Source: an uncultured Ruminococcus sp. (lineage in GTDB: Bacteria; Bacillota; Clostridia; Oscillospirales; Ruminococcaceae). Taken from it: a DNA stretch of 7,051 bases. This document shows, in pieces, positions 1-5,389 of the stretch. Position 1 is the first letter of the stretch, and the number at the start of each line of letters is the position of its first letter. The stretch covers positions 1 through 7,051 of the forward strand of contig URTF01000097.1 of NCBI GenBank assembly GCA_900550695.1, in the 5' to 3' direction. The notes beneath the pieces were generated by a model. It did no database searches. It saw only the letters and a program-made list of their open reading frames with translations, and was not told the origin of the DNA. Position numbers and translations under genes: made by a program.

Positions 1-60
1 TATATTGGATTTCGGCGCAGATTTTTTCCTGTATTTTATTGGTGTTTAGTATTAGTATTA
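1..60 (-). repeat. 3'-end repeat copy A, downstream of the ytaF-like gene
   Basis: This copy begins 18 bases past the ytaF-like stop. Read in that gene's direction it gives AAACACC (complement of 41-47), AATAAAATACAG, then GAAAAAATCTGCGCCG. Bases 8-54 are identical to the reverse complement of 6999-7045, a perfect 47-bp match. A tandem TTAGTATTAGTATTA tract lies on its gene-proximal side. The repeat may continue left of the window, so any hairpin partner is not visible. No rho-independent hairpin is seen between the gene and this copy. The repeat is plainly visible; its function is unknown. Confidence 0.85.
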
Positions 61-78
61 TTTACAGCATTATTGATC

Positions 79-681
79 TCACAGACTTATGACAGCAAAA
101 ATAATGAGCATAGCTCCGCATAAAGCCCGCAGGTCAAGCTTTCTTCCGACCGCAGCCTTTTTTCCGAGAACGTTCGCCGAAAGCACAAATACGAAGCCGA
201 TAATGAATGACAGAAATGCTGTCGGGAGCATCGGAACTGTACCTAAGCCTGCTCCAAGACCCGCTGCGAGCGAATCCGCTGAAAGTGCAGCCGAAAAAAT
301 GAGTGCCTCCTTGCAGGAGATGTCCTTGGAACGGTCGCTGTCTGCCTCTTCGTCCGACAGGCAGATCCTTAACCGTGAATTTTCCGGAAGTTTGTCGCAA
401 AGCTTTTCAAACGCTTTGTGAAAAATATTGAAAAGTCCAAGCAGGATAAGGATAATGCTTGATATCGCCGAACAAACGCCGCTCGGGATAAAATGCACAG
501 CCATTCCACCGAACCCTGTGGATAATGTCAGGAACACTGCACCCAGCGCACTTATCACTGCCGCCGATCTTGGCGGTATCGTTATTCCCGAGACCCCAAG
601 TCCGAATGCTGCGCAGAAGCTGTCGGAGGAAACCGCCGCAATGAGAAGCAGACATTTAAAGATATCAGAAAAAGTCAACAT
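79..681 (-). CDS. ytaF: YtaF-like sporulation membrane protein, MntP superfamily
   Basis: This 200-residue integral membrane protein has the duplicated architecture of the MntP/YtaF superfamily. Three hydrophobic segments (about 8-30, 40-62, 68-88) are followed by a hydrophilic cytoplasmic loop (about 89-125) and a second hydrophobic half (126-199). Each half carries the family's Asp-Ser membrane motif: D20-S21 in SSDSFCAAFGLG and D136-S137 in SADSLAAGLGAG. The loop contains an acidic stretch at 110-125 leading into KEAL, as I recall for YtaF rather than for the manganese exporter MntP. YtaF is expressed in sporulating bacilli and its biochemical role is not settled; MntP relatives export Mn2+. 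The start is the first ATG with the hydrophobic segment close behind, but its ribosome binding site (GGGG about 13-17 bases upstream) is poor. The gene is divergent from birA and monocistronic here. MntP itself is the main alternative. Confidence 0.82.
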   Translation of the reverse strand: MLTFSDIFKCLLLIAAVSSDSFCAAFGLGVSGITIPPRSAAVISALGAVFLTLSTGFGGMAVHFIPSGVCSAISSIILILLGLFNIFHKAFEKLCDKLPENSRLRICLSDEEADSDRSKDISCKEALIFSAALSADSLAAGLGAGLGTVPMLPTAFLSFIIGFVFVLSANVLGKKAAVGRKLDLRALCGAMLIIFAVISL

Positions 682-883
682 ATTCTAACATACACACCCC
701 AAAGCAATTAATGATATTACAACCGTCGTTTTTTTGATCCATTTACTCTATATTATGATTTAGTACATTAATTGTGATAGAATCGTTCATACTGATGACG
801 TATAATATAAACAGTTTGGGCAAAGCGTGTTCAGAGCTTGCCCGTATTTTTATTATAATTTAAAATTATATAAGGGTGTAAGT
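682..883. other. Divergent intergenic region, ytaF-like / birA
   Basis: This 202-bp AT-rich spacer holds the control regions of two divergent genes. A TATAAT at 801-806 can serve birA. I found no convincing sigma-A promoter for the ytaF-like gene; a TTGCTT and a TAGAAT lie upstream of it, but only 14 bases apart. I looked for a BirA-type operator (inverted GTTAAC-like half sites) and did not find one, so autoregulation by biotin is not supported here. Confidence 0.6.
778..806 (+). promoter_or_regulatory. Possible birA promoter
   Basis: A perfect -10 hexamer TATAAT lies at 801-806. The hexamer 17 bases upstream, TAGAAT at 778-783, is a poor -35. Transcription would begin near 813, leaving a leader of about 70 bases before the birA start at 884. 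The call rests on the -10 alone. Confidence 0.45.
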
Positions 884-1864
884 ATGGCATTAAAAGACAG
901 GGTGCTTGCCGTTCTTGAGGCAAACAAAGGCAAAACAGTTTCGGGTACAAAAATATCAAATACAGTCGGAGTAACAAGAGGAGCAGTCTGGAAAGCCGTC
1001 AACCTGCTCCGCAGCGAAGGATACTCAATTTCAGCCGTCACTAACCGCGGATACTGCCTCGAAGAATCGAATGACCTTATCAGCGAGCAGGCTATAAGAC
1101 CATATCTTAAAACAAAGGCTCTCGGCAAAAAGCTTGACGTTTTCCGTGAGATCGACTCCACCAACTCATTCACGAAAGAGGCTGCGCATTACGGCGCAGT
1201 TCACGGTACAACAGTCATCGCAGAGATCCAGACGGGCGGCAAGGGCAGGCTCGGAAGAAAGTTCCATTCCCCTCTTGGTATGGGCGTCTATATGAGCGTT
1301 ATAATCAGACCGAAGCTTTCACTCGACAGCTCACTCCTCGTTACAAGCTGTGCAGCCGTAGCAGTAGCACAGGCAATAGAAAAAGTTGCTCCCGAAGTGG
1401 AGTGCAGGATAAAGTGGGTCAATGATATCTATATCAACGACAAAAAGGTCTGCGGTATCCTCACCGAGGCGGCTGTTGACGTTGAGCAGGGCGGGCTTGA
1501 ATATGCAGTTATAGGCATGGGCGTAAATGTTCAGAATTTATCATTCCCCGAGGATATCGCCAACGTTGCAACATCGCTCAAAATGGAGGTCCATCATAAC
1601 GTTTCGAGGAATCTTCTTGCTGCGGAGATACTGAACTGCCTTGAAGAACAGCTTGACAACATCGGCAGCGGCGAGTTTATGAAGGAATATGTAAGACGTT
1701 CAAACGTTATCGGAAGAAGAATAACCATTACGCAGGGCGAGGATATGTTCACCGCCGACTGCCACGGCATAGACGAAAAAGGAAGACTGCTCGTCCGCTG
1801 TGACAACGGTGAGGAAAAGGCTGTCAGCTCGGGAACGATCAGATTTGCACCAAACTCCATTTAA
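884..1864 (+). CDS. birA: Bifunctional biotin-protein ligase / biotin operon repressor BirA
   Basis: This 326-residue protein activates biotin to biotinyl-AMP and transfers it to the lysine of biotin carboxyl carrier domains; with its DNA-binding domain it can also repress biotin genes. An N-terminal winged helix-turn-helix spans about 5-60 (ISNTVGVTRGAVWKAVNLL, wing near 49-59). The catalytic domain has DSTN at 91-94, the biotinyl-AMP loop GGKGRLGR at 118-125, KWVNDIY at 177-183, GILTE at 191-195 and GMGVN at 211-215. A C-terminal SH3-like domain covers about 275-323. Length fits group II BirA. The frame is open upstream to an ATG at 827, but the ATG at 884 is preferred because AAGGG lies 7 bases upstream and homologues start close to the HTH. 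The last four codons and the stop lie inside a copy of the 3'-end repeat, so residues after TIRF may be repeat-derived. Confidence 0.96.
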   Translation: MALKDRVLAVLEANKGKTVSGTKISNTVGVTRGAVWKAVNLLRSEGYSISAVTNRGYCLEESNDLISEQAIRPYLKTKALGKKLDVFREIDSTNSFTKEAAHYGAVHGTTVIAEIQTGGKGRLGRKFHSPLGMGVYMSVIIRPKLSLDSSLLVTSCAAVAVAQAIEKVAPEVECRIKWVNDIYINDKKVCGILTEAAVDVEQGGLEYAVIGMGVNVQNLSFPEDIANVATSLKMEVHHNVSRNLLAAEILNCLEEQLDNIGSGEFMKEYVRRSNVIGRRITITQGEDMFTADCHGIDEKGRLLVRCDNGEEKAVSSGTIRFAPNSI

Positions 1865-1886
1865 AATACAGAAAAAAATCAAGCCG
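1849..1886 (+). repeat. 3'-end repeat copy overlapping the birA stop codon
   Basis: Read in the birA direction this gives AAACTCC (1852-1858), the birA stop TAA (1862-1864), AAAATACAG, then AAAAAAATCAAGCCG. It matches the reverse complement of 2111-2147 at roughly 31 of 37 positions with one single-base gap, forming the outer inverted repeat of the birA/GH5 intergenic region. It also matches copies at 1-60 and 6999-7051 through AATACAG plus the A-run. It is the AAGCCG subtype rather than the CTGCGCCG subtype. Confidence 0.75.
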
Positions 1887-1914
1887 GTGATCCCGCAGCT
1901 GTTGAAAACAGGTG

Positions 1915-1978
1915 TATATTGGATTCCGGCGCAGATTTTTTTCTACACTTTGATTAAAAATCAGTATTAGTATAATAA
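1915..1978 (-). repeat. 3'-end repeat copy B, internal to the convergent intergenic region
   Basis: The plus strand from 1915 (TATATTGGATT, then CCGGCGCAGATTTTTT) matches positions 1-26 with two or so mismatches and again ends in CAGTATTAGTATAATAA. The middle, 1944-1963, has diverged and contains TGATT-AAA-AATCA. On its far side it is preceded by TGAAAACAGGTG (1903-1914), one arm of the hairpin sequence seen elsewhere. It is oriented as if following the minus-strand GH5 gene, making it that operon's second copy. Confidence 0.75.
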
Positions 1979-1982
1979 CAAA

Positions 1983-2036
1983 AACAGACCTGTTTTCATT
2001 GGAATATCATTGATTTCCTTTGAAAACAGGTCTGTT
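1983..2036 (-). terminator. Bidirectional terminator hairpin between birA and the GH5 operon
   Basis: A perfect 16-bp stem is formed by AACAGACCTGTTTTCA (1983-1998) and TGAAAACAGGTCTGTT (2021-2036), with GGAA/TTCC able to pair inside the 22-base loop. On the minus strand the stem runs into TTTTTGTTATT, a good U-tract, so it should end the ABC/GH5 operon. On the plus strand the tail is weaker (CGTTTATTTG), but it could still serve birA. The CCTGTTTTCA arm is shared with the hairpin at 4989-5028. Confidence 0.75.
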
Positions 2037-2056
2037 CGTTTATTTGCTGCGGTGCA

Positions 2057-2073
2057 GGACGGGAAATCCGTCC
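2057..2073. repeat. Small GC-rich palindrome
   Basis: GGACGG (2057-2062) and CCGTCC (2068-2073) form a 6-bp stem with loop GAAAT, flanked by CCTAC. It stands out in composition from the AT-rich surroundings. GTAGGGGACGG-type sequences recur as short palindromic repeats in many bacterial genomes; that link is from memory. Only one copy is in the window. Confidence 0.5.
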
Positions 2074-2106
2074 CCTACAATATTTGTATCCGTTTTGCGC
2101 CCAAAT

Positions 2107-2157
2107 TCGGCGGCTTGATTTTTTCCAAATTTTAAATGGTGTTTAGTATAATACTAA
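2107..2157 (-). repeat. 3'-end repeat copy C, downstream of the GH5 gene
   Basis: Read in the GH5 direction this gives TTAGTATTATACTAA, then ACACC, ATTTAAAATTTGG, and AAAAAATCAAGCCGCCG. Its AAACACC core (complement of 2138-2144) is 27 bases past the GH5 stop. It is the inverted partner of 1849-1886. A small TAATTC-C-GAATTA palindrome (2162-2174) covers the GH5 stop next to it. Confidence 0.78.
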
Positions 2158-2171
2158 TTCCTAATTCCGAA

Positions 2172-3332
2172 TTAACCCAAGGGGTGTACTTTTTCGGGAG
2201 CGATCTCATTCATGTGGTTCGTTGCCGAAGCTGTGAGATCGTATTTGTAGTATTCATAGCTTTCGCCGCTTTTCTGCGGATCCATCCATGTCATTACGCC
2301 GTTCCAGCCGTTGTTGAAGCAATATTCATATTTCTGCGCCGCAGTGAGGTTCATCTGCGCCTCATCATCGTTCGGAGTTTCGCCGATTATAGCAGGCTTT
2401 GTTCCGTCAAGTCCGAAGTCAACGGGGGACTTGTCGAACGGATGGGGCATACTTGAAAGCATCCACGCATAGTAGTGTGGGCTGTAGAAATCGAGATATG
2501 CATCATCAAGTCCCGTGAGCTGCTTCAAAAACTCGTCGGATACATAGTTTCCGTCATATTGGTCGGAGTTGTACTTTATCATTCCCATTCCGACCGTTGC
2601 GAGGATATCGGAATTTTCGTGGATAACGGACGCACATTTGCCGAAGAAGTAGGAAAGGTACTCAAAACCGACCTTGCCGCACTCGTCATTTTCCTTTACC
2701 CAGTCGGGTTCGTTCATGATATCGATGCCGAAGATGTATTCGCATTTGCCGTAGCGTTCGCAGAAGGTCTTGACGTAATTCTCAGCGAAAGCATCGGTCA
2801 TTTCCTTGCTCATTATAAGGTTTCTCCACTTGTCGCCTGAGCTGAATTTTGCAGTGCCTTTGAAGTGGTCGAACGATAGAAGAGTAGGCATAACATAGAC
2901 TTTGTATTTTTCGGCAATTGCGAAAAGCTTGTCAAGGTCTGTCCAGTGTCCCTCTGTGATGCTCTTTACTTCGCCCTTTGTGGTGAGCTGGATAATGTTC
3001 TCGCCCGAGCAGTTTATCCATATCCTTGTGCAGTTTATGTTGTCTGCCGCAAGCTGTGCAAAGGTCTTGTCCCAGAACTCTTCGTCCATATTTCCGTCAA
3101 AGTCGTTCCACTTTTCCCACGGAGTGTTCGTGCCGTTGATCCAAAGCTCCTTGCCGTCCACCATAAACTTTGTGCCGTCAACGCTTACTCTTGCCGAAGC
3201 GGTTGGCTCTGCGACAGTTTCCGTTTCCGCCGCATTATCGGCTGAAGCATCTCCGCCCTTTGAGCAGGCTGAGAACGAGAACAGCATTGCGGCTGCGAGA
3301 AATGCCGCTGATACTTTTTTAAGATTTACCAT
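2172..3332 (-). CDS. GH5-like (clan GH-A) glycoside hydrolase lipoprotein
   Basis: This 386-residue protein is a predicted cell-surface lipoprotein. It has a KK-containing n-region, a hydrophobic core (8-20) and FSAC with the lipidated Cys at 23, then a linker rich in A, E and T to about 47. The rest resembles a TIM-barrel hydrolase of clan GH-A, best fitting family 5 (endo-mannanase or cellulase type). R103 lies in CTRIWIN, the acid/base Glu is E208 in GIDIMNEPDW, H286-Y287 lie in YSPHYY, the nucleophile is probably E318 in AIIGETP, and W349 lies in MTWM. Both catalytic glutamates are present, so activity is plausible; substrate cannot be named. The start overlaps the stop of the ABC ATPase gene by one base, and its ribosome binding site GGGGAGGA lies inside that gene's last codons, indicating translational coupling. 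A hydrolase in the slot where a solute-binding lipoprotein is usual is odd. Confidence 0.85.
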   Translation of the reverse strand: MVNLKKVSAAFLAAAMLFSFSACSKGGDASADNAAETETVAEPTASARVSVDGTKFMVDGKELWINGTNTPWEKWNDFDGNMDEEFWDKTFAQLAADNINCTRIWINCSGENIIQLTTKGEVKSITEGHWTDLDKLFAIAEKYKVYVMPTLLSFDHFKGTAKFSSGDKWRNLIMSKEMTDAFAENYVKTFCERYGKCEYIFGIDIMNEPDWVKENDECGKVGFEYLSYFFGKCASVIHENSDILATVGMGMIKYNSDQYDGNYVSDEFLKQLTGLDDAYLDFYSPHYYAWMLSSMPHPFDKSPVDFGLDGTKPAIIGETPNDDEAQMNLTAAQKYEYCFNNGWNGVMTWMDPQKSGESYEYYKYDLTASATNHMNEIAPEKVHPLG

Positions 3333-4111
3333 TATTTATCCTCCCCATTTATTGAATCATACCTGCGCAGGAACTGCTTGGTACGCTCATTTTTCGTGTT
3401 GACGAACACCTCATCGGGCGTTCCCTCTTCAACGATAACGCCGCCATCCATAAAGATAACGTGGTCGGCAACTTCCCTTGCGAAAGCCATTTCGTGCGTA
3501 ACGATGACCATTGTCATCTTGTCCTTTGCAAGCTCTTTTATTACTTTGAGAATCTCACCCGTAAGCTCGGGATCGAGCGCCGAAGTCGGCTCATCGAAGA
3601 ACAGCACCTCTGGGTTGAGAGCGAGAGCCCTTGCAATGGAAACACGCTGCTGCTGACCGCCCGAAAGTTCGCAGGGATATGCTTTTGCCTTGCTTTCAAG
3701 TCCCATTTTGCGGAGAAGCTCCATAGCTTTTTTCTCGGCTTCGTCCTTGGGCATTCTGAGAACGCAGACGGGCGCTTCGGTGATGTTGCGAAGCACGTTC
3801 ATGTGAGGGAAAAGGTTGAAATTCTGGAAAACAAGTCCTATTTTCAAGCGTATCTCACGCAGCTCCGCATTGGAAGCATAAACAGGCTTGCCGTTCGTAT
3901 AACCCGTCACAAGGTCGTGTCCGCAGACGGTGACATTGCCGCCGCCGAGCTTTTCAAGCTGATTTATGCAGCGGAGCATCGTCGATTTGCCGCTTCCCGA
4001 CGGACCGATGACAGCAACGACTTCGCCCTTTTCAACATTGAACGAGATATCCTTGAGGACTTCGAGGTCGTCAAAGCTTTTTGAAAGATTTTTTACTTCA
4101 AGAATTGCCAT
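3332..4111 (-). CDS. Polar amino acid ABC transporter ATP-binding protein (GlnQ/HisP type)
   Basis: This 259-residue ATPase drives uptake of a polar amino acid with the permease encoded just upstream. Walker A GPSGSGKST is at 36-44, the Q-loop Gln at 96 in VFQNFNLFPHMNVL, the signature LSGGQQQR at 149-156, Walker B VLFFDEP at 169-175, the D-loop SALD at 177-180 and the switch His at 206. The FQ-FNLFPHM and THEM-FAREVADHVIFMD stretches are characteristic of the amino acid (PAAT) branch. The frame is open 17 codons further upstream, but the ATG at 4111 is chosen: family members begin at MAILEVKNLSKSF, the longer form would overlap the permease gene, and AAAGGA lies 11 bases upstream. The permease stop is 22 bases away. 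The amino acid carried cannot be told from the ATPase. Confidence 0.95.
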   Translation of the reverse strand: MAILEVKNLSKSFDDLEVLKDISFNVEKGEVVAVIGPSGSGKSTMLRCINQLEKLGGGNVTVCGHDLVTGYTNGKPVYASNAELREIRLKIGLVFQNFNLFPHMNVLRNITEAPVCVLRMPKDEAEKKAMELLRKMGLESKAKAYPCELSGGQQQRVSIARALALNPEVLFFDEPTSALDPELTGEILKVIKELAKDKMTMVIVTHEMAFAREVADHVIFMDGGVIVEEGTPDEVFVNTKNERTKQFLRRYDSINGEDK

Positions 4112-4133
4112 CTGAACGATAGTCCTTTCCGAA

Positions 4134-4814
4134 TTATTTGTAATAGTCAAGCTTTTTCTCAACAGCGGAGAAAATAAGCGTCAGTATCGCATTCATAGCG
4201 AAGTAGAAAACGCCTGCGATGAAAAGCGGTATAAGGTTGCTGTATGTTACCATAAGCTCTTTCGACTTACGGAAAATTTCGATGTAAGCGATGACCGAAG
4301 CGAGCGAGGTGTCCTTTACAAGCGTGATAACCTCGTTTGCGCCTGCAGGAACTATGCGCTTTATGACCTGCGGAAGGATAATGCGGAAAAAGGTCTGCAT
4401 CTTCGTAAATCCGAGTGCCGCAGAAGCTTCGTGCTGTCCCTTGGGGATAGCCTCGATGCCGCCTCTGAAAATCTCGGCAAAGTAAGCCGCATAGTTGAGA
4501 GCAAAAGCAACGATGAGCGCCGTAAACTGGTATGAGTCACTTCGGATATCAATACCCGTCAGATGTCCTGCTTTCTGGAGCATCGGGATAGCATAGTAGA
4601 TAGTGATTATCTGGAGCATGAGCGGAGTGCCGCGCATGATAAGGATATACAGATTGATAAGCCACGAAACGGGCTTGAACGGGCATTTTTTTATAAGCGC
4701 AACAATCATTCCGAGCGGAATGGAGAAAAGAAGCGTAAAGAAGAAAACTTTCAGCGTCGGGAGCAGATATTTTGCGATAATACCGACACAATTCAGAATA
4801 TCATCGAAATGCAA
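4134..4814 (-). CDS. Polar amino acid ABC transporter permease (HisM/GlnP type)
   Basis: With the TTG start this is a 226-residue inner-membrane permease with about five membrane segments. The family hallmark RGTPLMLQ is at 61-68, and the EAA loop that contacts the ATPase is EAIPKGQHEASAALGF at 121-136. It is the first gene of the operon with the ATPase and GH5 genes. No start is obvious: the frame stays open to 4886, but that extension would include the promoter. The TTG at 4814 has AGGTG six bases upstream and gives the usual family N-terminus; the GTG at 4823 is an alternative with poorer spacing. The same gene normally sits beside a solute-binding protein gene, but none is present, and the permease has no fused binding domain. 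Either a binding protein elsewhere serves it or one has been lost. Confidence 0.92.
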   Translation of the reverse strand: MHFDDILNCVGIIAKYLLPTLKVFFFTLLFSIPLGMIVALIKKCPFKPVSWLINLYILIMRGTPLMLQIITIYYAIPMLQKAGHLTGIDIRSDSYQFTALIVAFALNYAAYFAEIFRGGIEAIPKGQHEASAALGFTKMQTFFRIILPQVIKRIVPAGANEVITLVKDTSLASVIAYIEIFRKSKELMVTYSNLIPLFIAGVFYFAMNAILTLIFSAVEKKLDYYK

Positions 4815-4845
4815 ATAATTCACCTCATTAAAACGTACTCCTTTA

Positions 4846-4874
4846 ATTATACAATATCGGCACGGAAAAAGCAA
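4846..4874 (-). promoter_or_regulatory. Promoter of the ABC transporter / GH5 operon
   Basis: On the minus strand TTGCTT (4874-4869) and TATAAT (4851-4846) are 17 bases apart, a good sigma-A promoter. Transcription would begin near 4839, leaving about 25 bases before the TTG start. This makes the AAAGGAG at 4844-4838 largely untranscribed and supports AGGTG at 4825-4821 as the working ribosome binding site. A direct repeat TTGCTTTTTC covers and precedes the -35. Confidence 0.7.
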
Positions 4875-4927
4875 TAGAAAAAGCAAATAAAATTTAGTCT
4901 GAAATTGCAGTAAAGCAGCACTATATT

Positions 4928-4942
4928 AATGCACAGTGCATT
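4928..4942. promoter_or_regulatory. Inverted repeat upstream of the ABC operon promoter
   Basis: AATGCAC-A-GTGCATT is a perfect 7+1+7 inverted repeat. Its near edge is about 54 bp upstream of the ABC operon -35. The symmetry and location suit an operator for a dimeric regulator, but no matching second copy or known box is recognised. Confidence 0.35.
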
Positions 4943-4988
4943 TCAACTTTACATTTATTGAGGCACATTGAGCGCAGTTCCATAAAGA

Positions 4989-5028
4989 AAAACCTGTTTT
5001 CAAAAAAAGATCTTTGAAAACAGGTTTT
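4989..5028 (-). terminator. Rho-independent terminator of azlCD
   Basis: A perfect 16-bp stem, AAAACCTGTTTTCAAA (4989-5004) with its complement at 5013-5028, encloses an 8-base loop. On the minus strand the stem is followed by TTTTTCTTT (with the last stem bases contributing to the U-run), starting about 35 bases past the azlD stop. Placement and tail make it the azlCD terminator. Its CCTGTTTTCA arm is shared with the hairpin at 1983-2036. Confidence 0.85.
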
Positions 5029-5062
5029 CGGTGCAGATTTTTTCTTTTATTGGTGTTTGATA
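5025..5062 (-). repeat. 3'-end repeat copy D, between the azlD stop and its terminator
   Basis: Read in the azlD direction this gives AAACACCAATAAAA four bases after the stop, then GAAAAAATCTGCACCGAAAA running straight into the terminator stem. Compared with the edge copies it lacks about six bases (TACAGG) in the middle and has one change in the CTGCGCCG block. This copy shows the full arrangement of conserved box plus terminator hairpin. Confidence 0.8.
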
Positions 5063-5389
5063 TCACGCATTAACAAGAAGGCTCATTATAAGCTCCGTCA
5101 CAAATGCACCTGCACAGGCGGCGACGGCTACGACTATCAGCGACTTGTTTCTGAATGCGAAGAACAGTGCTGCGCCGAGTCCGACTACGGCGGAAATTAT
5201 GCTCGATGTCGAATAGAGTATCGCAGGTATCGTCATTGCACCGAGGACTGCATACGGCACATAATAGAGCATATTCTGTAAAAATTTCGACTGTATCTTC
5301 TTCCTGCAAAGGACGAACGGTATCATTCTTATAAGGTATGTAACGAGCGCCATCACAAGGATATAAACCAGAACTTTAAGATCAGACAT
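5063..5389 (-). CDS. azlD: Branched-chain amino acid exporter small subunit AzlD
   Basis: This 108-residue membrane protein matches the AzlD family in size and pattern: four hydrophobic segments with the conserved TYLIRMIPF at 17-25 (Arg21, Pro24). AzlD works with AzlC; in Bacillus subtilis the pair confers 4-azaleucine resistance, and the E. coli counterpart YgaZH exports valine. The gene overlaps the end of azlC by eight bases (ATGTCTGA) and has a strong ribosome binding site AAAGGAGG nine bases upstream inside azlC. The overlap implies coupled translation and fixed stoichiometry. The substrate is inferred from the family. Confidence 0.92.
   Translation of the reverse strand: MSDLKVLVYILVMALVTYLIRMIPFVLCRKKIQSKFLQNMLYYVPYAVLGAMTIPAILYSTSSIISAVVGLGAALFFAFRNKSLIVVAVAACAGAFVTELIMSLLVNA

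Larger units (their letters stand above)
1865..2171. other. Repeat-rich convergent intergenic region between birA and the GH5 gene
   Basis: This 307-bp stretch has no supportable gene. It is a mosaic of repeats: an outer inverted repeat (1849-1886 and 2111-2147), an internal repeat copy (1915-1978), a 16-bp-stem hairpin (1983-2036), a small GC-rich palindrome (2057-2073), a TACAA/TTGTA inverted pair (2076-2088), and TTAGTAT/ATACTAA arms around one A (2143-2157). The outer inverted repeat with no coding capacity inside resembles a MITE. It could equally be two gene-end repeats facing each other. Both flanking genes end into it. Confidence 0.75.

Noticed and set aside
827..883. Upstream extension of birA to the ATG at 827
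   Set aside because: The extra 19 residues do not resemble BirA N-termini, and the ATG at 884 has a well-placed AAGGG; the extension is only an open frame through the leader.
682..883. BirA operator in the birA upstream region
   Set aside because: No inverted GTTAAC-like half sites with the expected spacing were found.
1865..2171. CRISPR array or small RNA gene in the repeat-rich region
   Set aside because: Repeats are not regularly spaced direct repeats, and no separate promoter drives the region.
2475..2840. 121-codon plus-strand reading frame opposite the GH5 gene
   Set aside because: It shadows the GH5 coding sequence, whose signal peptide and catalytic motifs are intact.
3461..4084. 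207-codon plus-strand reading frame opposite the ATPase gene
   Set aside because: It is antisense to a clear ABC ATPase with all motifs, and its translation resembles no family I recognise.
4112..4162. Longer ATPase start at 4162
   Set aside because: It would overlap the permease gene and add 17 residues before the universal family start; a ribosome binding site precedes the ATG at 4111.
4815..4886. ATG start at 4886 for the permease
   Set aside because: The extension spans the TATAAT and -35 elements and lacks a ribosome binding site.
4815..5062. T-box or other riboswitch ahead of the amino acid transporter operon
   Set aside because: The leader after the predicted start is only about 25 bases, and the hairpin further upstream reads as the azlCD terminator.
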